A stretch of 64,000 bases of DNA from Dorea_D hominis (lineage in GTDB: Bacteria; Bacillota; Clostridia; Lachnospirales; Lachnospiraceae), in assembly GCF_014287705.1 (NCBI RefSeq), contig NZ_JACOOY010000007.1:62001-126000 (forward strand), in the 5' to 3' direction. Under the pieces are notes generated by a model. It was not told where the DNA came from. It did no database searches and saw nothing but the letters and a program-made list of their open reading frames with translations. This document shows positions 18,594 through 27,009 of this stretch, piece by piece. A program made the translations under genes and the position numbers. Within the stretch, counting starts at the first letter, position 1; each line of letters begins with the position of its first letter.

Positions 18594-19278
18594 CAGACGT
18601 GTAGTAATTCTGAGTAAAGAAAGGGGCAAGATCGCAGCATTTGCCAGAGGCGCGAGAAGACCAAACAGCGCACTGGTCGGTGTGACAAGCCCTTTCTCTT
18701 TTGGACAGTTTACTGTATATGAAGGGCGTACATCGTATACGCTGGTGTCGGCGTCCATTTCCAATTATTTTGAAGAACTGCGCACAGATGTAGAGGGCGC
18801 TTATTATGGCTTTTATTTTATGGATTTAGCAAATTATTATGCAAGAGAAGCCAATGATGAGACTTTGTTACTGAAGCTTTTATATCAGACATTTCGTGCA
18901 CTTGTGAATACCAGAATCCCGAATCAGCTGATCCGTTATATTTATGAATTAAAGGTCATCAGTATCAATGGAGAAGGGCCGCAGGTGTTTGAATGTATCG
19001 GTTGCGGGGACAGAGAACAGGAGAAAGTATTCAGTATCCGCCGTGGTGGTCTTTTATGCCGACAGTGTGCCGCTCATGTGACGGACGGAAGAAAACTGAG
19101 TGCTTCTACGCTGTATGCAATGCAGTATATCATAGCCTCACCTGTGGAGAAACTTTATACGTTTCTTGTGAAGGAAGATGTGCTGAAAGAGCTGGGAGAC
19201 GTTGTGACAGCGTATATGGCAGAGTATCTTGGAAAATCATTTAAGTCACTGGAGATTCTGGAGACGTTGATTATGTAA
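18535..19278 (+). CDS. recO: DNA repair protein RecO
   Basis: Recombination mediator of the RecFOR pathway; it loads RecA on SSB-coated ssDNA and anneals strands. N-terminal OB fold (TGMVLAQTSIGEYDRRVVIL, FARGARRPNS), helical middle and a zinc-finger-like site CIGCG ... CRQCAAH. The start was set at ATG 18535 (247 aa), which has AGGTGAG 7-8 nt upstream and matches the family N-terminus; the longer frame from 18490 lacks this. A terminator follows the stop. Confidence 0.93.
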   Translation: MNQITVTGMVLAQTSIGEYDRRVVILSKERGKIAAFARGARRPNSALVGVTSPFSFGQFTVYEGRTSYTLVSASISNYFEELRTDVEGAYYGFYFMDLANYYAREANDETLLLKLLYQTFRALVNTRIPNQLIRYIYELKVISINGEGPQVFECIGCGDREQEKVFSIRRGGLLCRQCAAHVTDGRKLSASTLYAMQYIIASPVEKLYTFLVKEDVLKELGDVVTAYMAEYLGKSFKSLEILETLIM

Positions 19279-19282
19279 ATTG

Positions 19283-19354
19283 AAAATCGCCTGGATCTGA
19301 AAAGGATCCGGGCGATTTTGGCGACAGGGGAAATATTCATTCCCTGCCTTTTTT
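19283..19354. terminator. Two hairpins between convergent recO and the secreted-protein gene
   Basis: First: AAAATCGCC-GGATC pairs with GATCC-GGCGATTTT (19283-19319), with A/T flanks usable in both directions. Second: CAGGGGAA pairs with TTCCCTG around ATATTCA, followed on the + strand by a T run (19320-19354). Confidence 0.75.
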
Positions 19355-19376
19355 ATTTTGAATGGAGGTTGATCGC

Positions 19377-21236
19377 TTATTTTGTAATTTTAATTTTTTT
19401 GGAAAGTCCCTTTTTCACAAGTACAGATTTGTAAGATTTTAATTTAGAAGCAGGAACTTTCACTTTTGTTTTCTTGTAGTTAGAAGCACCAAGTTTTGTA
19501 AATGCTTTACTTCCAACGTTCTTTGTTGTTAATTTTGTAGATTTGATTGTAACGGATGTTACTTTCTTGCAGTTGTAGAAAGCTTTAGAACCGATGCTTG
19601 TTACGTTTGCAGGGATTACAATTTTTTTGACTTTTGTGTTGTTTGCAAATACTTTTGCATTTACAGCAGTTACTCTGTAAGAAACTTTATTAATATTTAC
19701 AGTAGAAGGGATATTTACGGAAGCTGATTTTTCCACAACTTTTGTAAGTTTAACAGTTCCTTTTCCGTTTGCTGTTGCATTTGTAACTGTATATTTGAAG
19801 TTGCCGATTGTATAAGTGTTTCCTTTTTTTACTGTGTTTGTTGGCTTTGTCGGCTTTGGAGCTTCCTTTTTAACCAGAGCGTTTATTGCTGCGTTTAAGT
19901 GACTGTAAGCTTCGTCGATGACAGACTGAATAGAACCATCTTCATTAGCAAGAATTTCTTTTGCCTCGTCTAATTCTGTCTTAAAGCTTGCCCAGCTCTC
20001 TGCTGTGTAATCATTTTCAGAAAGTTTCTCAGCTTTTTCAACGAGTGCTTTTAAATGTGTGTCATCACCTTTTGTGTTATCGTCTACAACGATGTTATCA
20101 GCAGTAGCCTGGATATTTACAGAGTAGTCTGCATAACCAAGTGCATAGATAGTAACTGTCCAGTATCCTGTTCCGTCATATCCCTGTGGGAACTGGCAGC
20201 GTACAGAATTTGTAAGACCAAGCTGGATTCCCAAAGCTTTGTGCATCCAGTTGTCAGCAGCAAATTTAGTACCATATGTCTGTACCGGTTTGCTGTATGT
20301 AGAATCATTTCCATAGTAAGTCCATTTTACAGCCTGCATTCTGGAACCAAGAGCTCCATAACCATTTCCGTTAAAGTCAACTCTTAAGAATTCACCGTAA
20401 GCACCATCTGCCGGTTTTACAGTCATTTCAATATCAGATGCTGTCAATTGTGCAGTATCTGCGATTCCGGAATCTGTTCCAGTCTGGCGTGCACTAAAGG
20501 TAAAAGAATCGGTAGAAGCATTGTAAGCAGCTGTTTTCAGACCGTTTGTGTTCTCTGTTACATTGGCTTTCAGATTATCATAAGCACTTAAGTTGCCTTC
20601 AGAATATCCACCTTTTAAAGTTTCACCATTTTCTACAACATCGTATTTCTTGCAGAAAGTATCATAGTCAGAAACTTTTACTTTCACAGGCACGTATTTT
20701 ATCCCTGTTACGATGTAGTCTTTAAAAGTATCTGTAGAAGACGGAGTTGCATTTGCCGCGATATCAGCTTCATTATTATAAATAGAGATACTCTTGTTCC
20801 TGTTCAGTATTAAGAGGCGTCCATCAGATAAAACAGCATATGTGACAGATTCTTCTTTATCATTTACAGTTCTTTTTGCAGATTTCCAATAAGAAATTAC
20901 ATATTCTCCATTTTCAGCCTGGATCACAGCCATAGACTGGAAACTTCCGCGGTGTAATCCGTGGTTTGTTGTTGCACGGGTAACGGCATCGAAACCGCCT
21001 TTGTCATATTCGCCACGTGCGTCTGCGTCAGTAGAGGAAGAAGTATCAGTTGCGTTGTAAACTCCTTCAGATTTCCAGTATTCTGCCCATGTCAGTCCTG
21101 CATAGACATATTTGTAGTCTGCACTGTCAGCGGCTTTGGAAGTAATTCCCGGAAGCAGTCCGAAAGACAGAAACAGAGCCATTGCAAGTGCGAAAAAACG
21201 CTTTGCAAAAGAGTTAGTTTTGTTTGCCTTTTTCAT
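19377..21236 (-). CDS. Secreted multidomain protein with FIVAR-like and BspA-type leucine-rich regions
   Basis: 619 aa with a clear signal peptide (FALAMALFLSFGLLPGITSKA). The N-terminal ~370 residues (LTWAEYWKSEGV, RATTNHGLHRGSFQ) resemble proteins I recall annotated with Treponema Tp47-like domains; this is tentative. Residues about 395-460 are a helical FIVAR-like module (LKALVEKAEKLSENDYTAES), then a Lys/Pro/Thr linker and a C-terminal LRR_5/BspA-like region (VIPANVTSIGSKAFYNCKKV). No sortase motif. An AAGGAGG site precedes the ATG. It is divergent from the ApbE cluster, so a role beside the flavin proteins is possible but unproven. Confidence 0.75.
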   Translation of the reverse strand: MKKANKTNSFAKRFFALAMALFLSFGLLPGITSKAADSADYKYVYAGLTWAEYWKSEGVYNATDTSSSTDADARGEYDKGGFDAVTRATTNHGLHRGSFQSMAVIQAENGEYVISYWKSAKRTVNDKEESVTYAVLSDGRLLILNRNKSISIYNNEADIAANATPSSTDTFKDYIVTGIKYVPVKVKVSDYDTFCKKYDVVENGETLKGGYSEGNLSAYDNLKANVTENTNGLKTAAYNASTDSFTFSARQTGTDSGIADTAQLTASDIEMTVKPADGAYGEFLRVDFNGNGYGALGSRMQAVKWTYYGNDSTYSKPVQTYGTKFAADNWMHKALGIQLGLTNSVRCQFPQGYDGTGYWTVTIYALGYADYSVNIQATADNIVVDDNTKGDDTHLKALVEKAEKLSENDYTAESWASFKTELDEAKEILANEDGSIQSVIDEAYSHLNAAINALVKKEAPKPTKPTNTVKKGNTYTIGNFKYTVTNATANGKGTVKLTKVVEKSASVNIPSTVNINKVSYRVTAVNAKVFANNTKVKKIVIPANVTSIGSKAFYNCKKVTSVTIKSTKLTTKNVGSKAFTKLGASNYKKTKVKVPASKLKSYKSVLVKKGLSKKIKITK

Positions 21237-21260
21237 GTTATCCTCCTTGAAAAAATAGTA

Positions 21261-21276
21261 GTTAGCTTACGCTAAC
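21261..21276. promoter_or_regulatory. 16-bp dyad, candidate operator
   Basis: GTTAGC-TTAC-GCTAAC, a perfect 6-bp dyad. It lies just downstream of the leftward promoter and 25 nt upstream of the secreted-protein start. It has the same GTTAG-N6-CTAAC frame as the dyad at 43994-44009. Confidence 0.5.
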
Positions 21277-21280
21277 AAAA

Positions 21281-21309
21281 AGAATAACAGCTATTGAAAA
21301 AAGTCGCAA
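21281..21309 (-). promoter_or_regulatory. Candidate promoter of the secreted-protein gene
   Basis: On the minus strand TTGCGA (21309-21304), 17-nt spacer, TATTCT (21286-21281). Confidence 0.45.
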
Positions 21310-21355
21310 TAAAATACAGGAAAAATGAGAAATGTTATCAAAATACAACTTGGCC

Positions 21356-21384
21356 TTGGCAGATGAGAAAAAAAAATATACAAT
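21356..21384 (+). promoter_or_regulatory. Candidate promoter of the flavinylation operon
   Basis: TTGGCA (21356-21361), 17-nt spacer, TACAAT (21379-21384), upstream of apbE. Confidence 0.5.
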
Positions 21385-21461
21385 AAGAGAGTTGAACAGA
21401 TAAGACCGCGGATAACAGAAGGAGTCCGTTGAATGATAAAAATAAAGAGGATTATATAAAT

Positions 21462-22550
21462 ATGAAAAAACAGGAATATATATACAGATGTATGCAGAAA
21501 TATGTGAAACGGGCAGTGGCGGTATTCGTGATCGGATGTATGGTGACGGGACTTGCGACCGGCTGTAGTACAAATGGCAAATCAAAAGGCAGTCAGGCAT
21601 CTCTTTTAAAAGAACAGACAAGAGAAGTATTTGCGATGGACACTTATATGACACTCAAAGCATATGGCAAAAATGCCGGAAAAGCGCTGGATGCTTCTGT
21701 GAAAGAGATTGAACGGATTGAAAATCTGGTATCTACCGGGAAGAAGACGAGTGAGATTGCCAGGATCAATCAGAATGGTTCGGGAAAAGTTTCTGAAGAT
21801 ACGATGAAACTGATCTTAAGATCAAGAGAGTTATATGAAGATACAGACGGCGCATTTGATATCACTGTGTATCCGGTGATGGAAGCATGGGGATTTACGA
21901 CAGAAAAATACCGGATACCGGGCAAAACAGAACTTCAGAAACTTCTTGCCAATATGGATGCAGATAAAATTATCTGTGATGAGAAGAAAGGTACTGTAAA
22001 ACTGGATCAAAAAGGAATGAAGATTGATCTTGGAGGAATTGCCAAAGGATATACTTCCGGCCGCGTTATGGAGATTATGAAAAAATATGGCGTGAAAAAT
22101 GCCGTAATCAGCCTTGGCGGCAATGTACAGACGCTGAACAGCAAGCCGGATGGTTCCGCATGGCAGATTGCAGTGGAAGATCCACAAGACAAATCCAGTT
22201 ATATTGGAGTATTGTCTCTTCGAAATCAGGCGGCGATTACATCGGGTGGCTATGAACGTTATTTTGAAAAGAATGGAAAGAAATATCATCATATCATTGA
22301 TCCGAAGACCGGATATCCGTCAGAAAATGGATTGTCTTCGGTTACGATCGTTTCAAAAGATGGAACGCTTGCAGATGGACTGTCAACCTCGCTCTTTATT
22401 ATGGGCAGAAAGAAAGCAACAACTTACTGGAAGAAACATACACAGGCATTTGATACTGTTATGGTGGAAGATGACGGAACAATCTGGGTGACGGAAGGAA
22501 TTGCAGATGTGTTTTCCGGTGACAGTGGATTCAAAGTTATTCACAAATAA
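21462..22550 (+). CDS. apbE: FAD:protein FMN transferase (ApbE), lipoprotein
   Basis: Attaches FMN from FAD covalently to Thr/Ser in FMN-binding domains of exported proteins. The N-terminus has basic and hydrophobic segments and a lipobox ending LATGC, so it is anchored outside the membrane. ApbE motifs: MDTYMTLKAYG, DGAFDITVYPVMEAWGF, IDLGGIAKGY, SLGGNVQTLN, and HHIIDPKTGYP with DGLSTSLFIMG. Start: ATG 21462 (362 aa) gives a normal lipoprotein signal, but an in-frame TTG at 21429 has the better ribosome site (AGAAGGAG) and would add 11 residues. Its targets are the next two genes. Confidence 0.93.
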   Translation: MKKQEYIYRCMQKYVKRAVAVFVIGCMVTGLATGCSTNGKSKGSQASLLKEQTREVFAMDTYMTLKAYGKNAGKALDASVKEIERIENLVSTGKKTSEIARINQNGSGKVSEDTMKLILRSRELYEDTDGAFDITVYPVMEAWGFTTEKYRIPGKTELQKLLANMDADKIICDEKKGTVKLDQKGMKIDLGGIAKGYTSGRVMEIMKKYGVKNAVISLGGNVQTLNSKPDGSAWQIAVEDPQDKSSYIGVLSLRNQAAITSGGYERYFEKNGKKYHHIIDPKTGYPSENGLSSVTIVSKDGTLADGLSTSLFIMGRKKATTYWKKHTQAFDTVMVEDDGTIWVTEGIADVFSGDSGFKVIHK

Positions 22551-22570
22551 AGAAAAGGATAGGGTAGAGT

Positions 22571-24112
22571 ATGAAAATTCTGAAAAAATTACAGATGATA
22601 AAACCGGTACTTCCGGTAATGTTACTTGGAATTTTCGTTATAGTGGCTGTCACCGGATACAGACCGGATGCAGGAACAGATTCCGATGGAGGAAATTGGG
22701 TACAGAAGGTTCTGGCAGCAAGGAAGCAAACGACAGAGTCCCAGACAGTGAAAGCCGGGAAAAAAGGTAAAGGTTTTGATCTAAAAGATGGAAAATACAC
22801 AGGTTCTGCAAATGGATATGGTGGAAAGATCACGGTGACCGTAACGATCAAGAATAAAAAGATTGTGAAGATACACATTGACAGCGCGCCGGGAGAAACG
22901 ACTTCTTTCTTCAATCGTGCAAAAACGCTGACAGATCTGATGATCCGGCAGCAGAGTACTGATGTAGATGCAGTATCAGGAGCAACCTACAGTTCCAAAG
23001 GAATTATCGGTGCAGTGAAAAATGCGTTGTATGGAACAAAATCGACAACGAAACAGGCGCCTGCATCTTTCGGGGAAAAAGGCAAGGCGAAAAAGGTCGC
23101 AAAGGTTACAGAAACCGGCAACTGGAAAGATGGAACCTATACCGGAAATGCCCAGGGATTTGGCGGGCTGGTCAAAGTAAAGGTTACTGTGAAAAATGGA
23201 AAGATTAAGAAGATACAGATTGTATCTGCGTCCGGGGAAACCGGTTCCTATTTTGCAAAAGCAAAAGCACTGATTCCTGCAATTGTAAAGAAACAGACGA
23301 CAAATGTAGATGCAGTATCGGGAGCAACCTACAGCTCCAACGGAATTATCCGTGCGGTGCGAAATGCGCTTGGCAAAGCAAGTACGACATCTAAGAAGAC
23401 GAAAACACAGAAGAAGTCCTCAAAGAAAAATACAAAAAAACAGACCGTGAAACCGGGAAGCGGAACCGTACCTTATATTAATGGTACATATTACGGAACC
23501 GGCGAAGGGCGAAATGGCGAGATCAAAGTAAAATTGACAATCAAGAATAAAAAAATCGTGTCACTCGTTGTAGTCAGCCACAAAGAAGATGCTCCATATT
23601 TTGCAAAAGCAAAGAAGATACTTACCATGGTGCTTAAGAGGCAGAGTGCAAAAGTGGATGCTGTAAGCGGCGCAACATTAAGTTCCAACGGCCTGATCGA
23701 GGCAATTGAAAATGCAATGGATGCGGCAAAGAAGGCAACAGAGGCAAAGAATAATACACAGAAACCAGATGACAGTAAAAAAGATGATACGTCATCGGAG
23801 AAGCCGGAGGAAGAGCTGATCTATAAAGCCGGTACTTATGCAGTGGCTGCCATCTGCTACCCGGATGAAGAGGAAGAATTCTGGGAATATACCATTTCCA
23901 TGGATGTAACGATCAAACAGGATAAGATCACAGCGATTGAAAATATTGTGTTGACAGATCCGGCAAACCGTCCTTTTGTAAAGAGCAAATTGTTGAAGGC
24001 GATTATCAGGAAAGGAACACCGGAAGGCGTAGATACAGTAACAGGAGCAACCTGTTCTTCAAAAGCGATTCTGGAAGCATGCAGAGAAGCATTACAACAG
24101 GCGAAAAAATAA
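22571..24112 (+). CDS. Membrane-anchored protein with four FMN-binding domains
   Basis: 513 aa. An N-terminal signal-anchor helix (about residues 12-29) leads into three close FMN_bind repeats and a fourth divergent one, separated by Lys/Thr/Ser-rich linkers. Each ends with the ApbE target motif (S/T)GAT-x-S: DAVSGATYSS (Thr139), DAVSGATYSS (Thr253), DAVSGATLSS (Thr369) and DTVTGATCSS (Thr493). A single chain could therefore carry four covalent FMNs on the cell surface, resembling multi-flavin extracellular electron carriers. It lies 20 nt after apbE and 16 nt before a single-domain relative. Electron-transfer function is inference from family and neighbours. Confidence 0.9.
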   Translation: MKILKKLQMIKPVLPVMLLGIFVIVAVTGYRPDAGTDSDGGNWVQKVLAARKQTTESQTVKAGKKGKGFDLKDGKYTGSANGYGGKITVTVTIKNKKIVKIHIDSAPGETTSFFNRAKTLTDLMIRQQSTDVDAVSGATYSSKGIIGAVKNALYGTKSTTKQAPASFGEKGKAKKVAKVTETGNWKDGTYTGNAQGFGGLVKVKVTVKNGKIKKIQIVSASGETGSYFAKAKALIPAIVKKQTTNVDAVSGATYSSNGIIRAVRNALGKASTTSKKTKTQKKSSKKNTKKQTVKPGSGTVPYINGTYYGTGEGRNGEIKVKLTIKNKKIVSLVVVSHKEDAPYFAKAKKILTMVLKRQSAKVDAVSGATLSSNGLIEAIENAMDAAKKATEAKNNTQKPDDSKKDDTSSEKPEEELIYKAGTYAVAAICYPDEEEEFWEYTISMDVTIKQDKITAIENIVLTDPANRPFVKSKLLKAIIRKGTPEGVDTVTGATCSSKAILEACREALQQAKK

Positions 24113-24128
24113 AGGGAAAAAGAAGAGC

Positions 24129-24608
24129 ATGAGATACAAATATTTTTTTATCAGAACATTTAATCTACTTCTTGTACTGGTGCTTCTGGCAGGATATCAG
24201 ATCGCCATACACACAAAAAATCAGGAAGCAAAGATCAGCAAACTGGAAGGTCAGGTTGCATCTATGAAAAAAGACAGAAGTGATCTTGAGAAACAACTCG
24301 GAATAACAGATGAGAAGAATGGAAAAGACAGTAAAGCAAACTGGAAAGACGGAATTTACGAAGGAAGCGGAGATGGATTTGGAGGTAAGATCCAGGTAGA
24401 AGTTACAGTTAAGAAGAATAAGATCGATCAGATTAAAATCCTGCAGGCAAAGGGCGAAGACAGTGCATATTTGCAAAAAGCAGAAAGTATCCTGGAAACA
24501 ATGAAAGAGCAGCAGAATCCAGATGTGGATACTGTAAGTGGAGCAACATTTTCATCAACAGGAATTAAAAATGCAGTGCAGAATGCACTGGAAAGGGCGG
24601 TACAGTAG
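24129..24608 (+). CDS. Single FMN-binding-domain membrane protein
   Basis: 159 aa: N-terminal membrane helix (about residues 9-27), a short coiled-coil-like segment (about 30-57), then one FMN_bind domain ending with DTVSGATFSS (probable flavinylated Thr140). RnfG/NqrC-like C-terminal domain only. Its stop abuts the ATG of the Fe-S membrane protein with no gap, suggesting that the two form one complex. It probably links the membrane Fe-S protein to the four-flavin protein. Confidence 0.88.
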   Translation: MRYKYFFIRTFNLLLVLVLLAGYQIAIHTKNQEAKISKLEGQVASMKKDRSDLEKQLGITDEKNGKDSKANWKDGIYEGSGDGFGGKIQVEVTVKKNKIDQIKILQAKGEDSAYLQKAESILETMKEQQNPDVDTVSGATFSSTGIKNAVQNALERAVQ

Positions 24609-25394
24609 ATGGGTAACAAAAAATTTGGAAAACAGCAGATTCTGTTGTTGATCCGGGCAGCCTTTTTTATATTTTACCCGGCAATTTTTGTGACAGCATT
24701 TACCGGAGCCCGGATGCTGGTAGAAGAAATTGCAGCGAAAGAGACGCTTAAATTAGATGGATTCGTGGAAACTTTAATTATTTTATGTGTGATCACCATT
24801 CTGTTCGGGAGAATTTTCTGTGGATTTTTCTGCGCTTTCGGAACACTGGGAGATGCGGTTTACTGGATGTCTTCAAGAATACAGAAGAAGAGGAAAAAGC
24901 GACCGTTTCATGTGTTTGCAAAAGCTGGTGATGTCCTGCGTTATGGAAAATATATTGTGCTGGTCGCAGTTCTTGCGCTCGCGGCAGCGGGTTATGGAAG
25001 CACGGTTTCCATGAACAGCCCTCTCAGTGCCTTTTCCAGACTGCATGCATTGAAGCCGATAAGTAGTATGATCGGACTTGGATTGTTTATCCTGATCCTA
25101 ATTGGAATGGCGCTGGAACCGAGATTTTTCTGCAGGTTCTGCTGCCCGCTGGGAGCAATTTTCTCACTGCTTCCGGTCATGCCTTTTTCAGTTGTACAAA
25201 GAGACAGAGAACAGTGTATCAAAGGCTGCAAAGCGTGCCAGATGGTATGCCCGGCATCAATGGAACTGCCATCTAAAGAAGAAGGAGACAATGCGATGTC
25301 CGGCGAATGTTTTGCATGTGGAAAATGTGCAGAACGGTGTCCGAGAAGAAATGCAGAACGACCGTTTCCGGGAAAATACTTGAAAAGCAAATAG
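24609..25394 (+). CDS. NapH/NosR-like 4Fe-4S membrane protein
   Basis: 261 aa. About four to five membrane helices with the cysteine pairs typical of the NapH group at membrane edges (FGRIFCGFFCAFGTLGD and CRFCCPLGAIFS), followed by two cytosolic [4Fe-4S] motifs: CIKGCKACQMVCP and CFACGKCAERCP. NapH-like proteins carry electrons across the membrane to periplasmic or exterior acceptors. The context (ApbE and two flavinylated proteins) points to cytosolic reductant feeding surface flavins. The cytosolic donor is not encoded here; ferredoxin reduced by PFOR is one possibility. Confidence 0.88.
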   Translation: MGNKKFGKQQILLLIRAAFFIFYPAIFVTAFTGARMLVEEIAAKETLKLDGFVETLIILCVITILFGRIFCGFFCAFGTLGDAVYWMSSRIQKKRKKRPFHVFAKAGDVLRYGKYIVLVAVLALAAAGYGSTVSMNSPLSAFSRLHALKPISSMIGLGLFILILIGMALEPRFFCRFCCPLGAIFSLLPVMPFSVVQRDREQCIKGCKACQMVCPASMELPSKEEGDNAMSGECFACGKCAERCPRRNAERPFPGKYLKSK

Positions 25395-25408
25395 TAAAAA
25401 TGTATAAT
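25380..25408 (+). promoter_or_regulatory. Promoter of the glycyl-tRNA synthetase gene
   Basis: TTGAAA (25380-25385), 17-nt spacer, TATAAT (25403-25408). It overlaps the last codons of the Fe-S protein gene. Confidence 0.6.
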
Positions 25409-25449
25409 AAGGTACAATTACTATATTATAGAAGGCGAGGATAAGGGAT

Positions 25450-26850
25450 ATGGTAGAGAAAACTATGGACAAAATCGTAGCACTGGCAAAATCAAGAGGA
25501 TTTGTATATCCGGGATCAGAGATTTACGGCGGGCTTGCGAATACATGGGACTATGGTAATCTTGGAGTAGAACTTAAGAACAATGTAAAGAAAGCATGGT
25601 GGCAGAAGTTTGTACAGGAGTCTCCATACAATGTTGGTGTGGACTGTGCAATTCTGATGAACCCACAGACATGGGTAGCAAGTGGACATCTTGGAGGATT
25701 CAGTGATCCTCTTATGGATTGTAAAGAGTGTCATGAGCGTTTCCGTGCAGATAAGATTATTGAGGACTATGCACATAAGAACGGGCTGGATATTCCGGAC
25801 AGCATTGACGGATGGAGTCATGAGCAGATGGAAGGCTACATTGCAGACCATAACATTCCATGTCCGACCTGTGGAAAGCATAATTTTACAGAGATCCGTG
25901 AGTTCAACCTGATGTTTAAGACATTCCAGGGCGTAACAGAAGATGCAAAAAATGTTGTTTATTTAAGACCTGAGACAGCACAGGGAATTTTTGTAAACTT
26001 TAAGAATGTACAGCGTACATCCAGAAAGAAACTTCCATTCGGTATCTGCCAGATTGGTAAGTCATTCCGTAATGAAATTACACCTGGTAACTTTACTTTC
26101 CGTACAAGGGAGTTTGAGCAGATGGAGATGGAATTCTTCTGTGAGCCGGATACAGACCTTGAATGGCATGCATATTGGAAGAAGTTCTGTCTTGACTGGT
26201 TAGAGCAGCTTGGCTTAAAAGAAGAAGAAGTCCGCTATCGTGATCACGATCCGGAAGAGCTGAGCCATTACAGTAAAGCGACAACAGATATTGAATTCCT
26301 GTTCCCGTTCGGATGGGGAGAGTTATGGGGTATCGCAGACCGTACAGATTTCGACCTGACACAGCATCAGAATGTATCTAAACAGGATATGACTTATTTT
26401 GATGATGAGAAAAAAATCAAATATATTCCATATGTTATCGAACCGTCACTTGGAGCAGACCGTATGGTACTTGCATTCCTTTGCAGTGCTTATGATGAGG
26501 AGAATATCGGAACAGAAGAGAAGCCGGATGTCCGTACAGTACTTCATTTCCATCCGGCACTTGCACCGATTAAGATTGGTATCCTTCCGTTGTCCAAGAA
26601 ACTGAATGAAGGCGCAGAGAAAGTATATGAGATTTTAAGAAAGAAATATAACTGCGAATATGATGACCGTGGAAATATCGGTAAACGCTACCGTCGTCAG
26701 GATGAGATTGGAACACCATTCTGTGTAACTTACGATTTTGATTCTGAGGAAGACGGAGCAGTTACTGTTCGTGATCGTGATACGATGGAACAGGAGAGAA
26801 TTAAGATCGAAGATCTGGAAGCTTATTTCGCAGAGAAGTTTGAGTGGTAA
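25450..26850 (+). CDS. glyS: Glycyl-tRNA synthetase, homodimeric class II
   Basis: Charges tRNA-Gly. 466 aa, the dimeric alpha2 type rather than the two-gene GlyQ/GlyS tetramer. Motifs: SRGFVYPGSEIYGG start, a CKECHE ... CPTCGKHNF insertion, RPETAQGIFVNFKNV, motif 2 FRNEITPGNFTFRTREFEQME, motif 3 EPSLGADRMVLAFL, and an anticodon-binding domain with APIKIGILPLSKK. AAGGGAT precedes the ATG; a second ATG 15 nt downstream is also possible. It lies near threonine-to-glycine genes, which may be coincidental. A strong terminator follows. Confidence 0.97.
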   Translation: MVEKTMDKIVALAKSRGFVYPGSEIYGGLANTWDYGNLGVELKNNVKKAWWQKFVQESPYNVGVDCAILMNPQTWVASGHLGGFSDPLMDCKECHERFRADKIIEDYAHKNGLDIPDSIDGWSHEQMEGYIADHNIPCPTCGKHNFTEIREFNLMFKTFQGVTEDAKNVVYLRPETAQGIFVNFKNVQRTSRKKLPFGICQIGKSFRNEITPGNFTFRTREFEQMEMEFFCEPDTDLEWHAYWKKFCLDWLEQLGLKEEEVRYRDHDPEELSHYSKATTDIEFLFPFGWGELWGIADRTDFDLTQHQNVSKQDMTYFDDEKKIKYIPYVIEPSLGADRMVLAFLCSAYDEENIGTEEKPDVRTVLHFHPALAPIKIGILPLSKKLNEGAEKVYEILRKKYNCEYDDRGNIGKRYRRQDEIGTPFCVTYDFDSEEDGAVTVRDRDTMEQERIKIEDLEAYFAEKFEW

Positions 26851-26894
26851 GATTTAATAAGAGAATGCGTGGTTTCATAAAAAATCGTTAATAG

Positions 26895-26932
26895 AAAGGC
26901 TGTGGCATCTGATAAGATGCCACAGCCTTTCT
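26895..26932 (+). terminator. glyS terminator
   Basis: Perfect 16-bp stem: AAAGGCTGTGGCATCT (26895-26910), loop GATA, exact complement to 26930, T-rich end. Confidence 0.88.
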
Positions 26933-26950
26933 GGCACTGTTAATGATAAA

Positions 26951-26981
26951 GGGAAGGCACTTACCTGTGCAAGTCCTTCCC
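26951..26981 (-). terminator. sstT terminator
   Basis: GGGAAGGCACTT (26951-26962) pairs with AAGTCCTTCCC (26971-26981) with one bulge; on the minus strand it is followed by TTTATC. It lies just beyond the sstT stop. Confidence 0.65.
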
Positions 26982-27009
26982 GACTGATAATCAAACCTAA
27001 GTAATTGTT

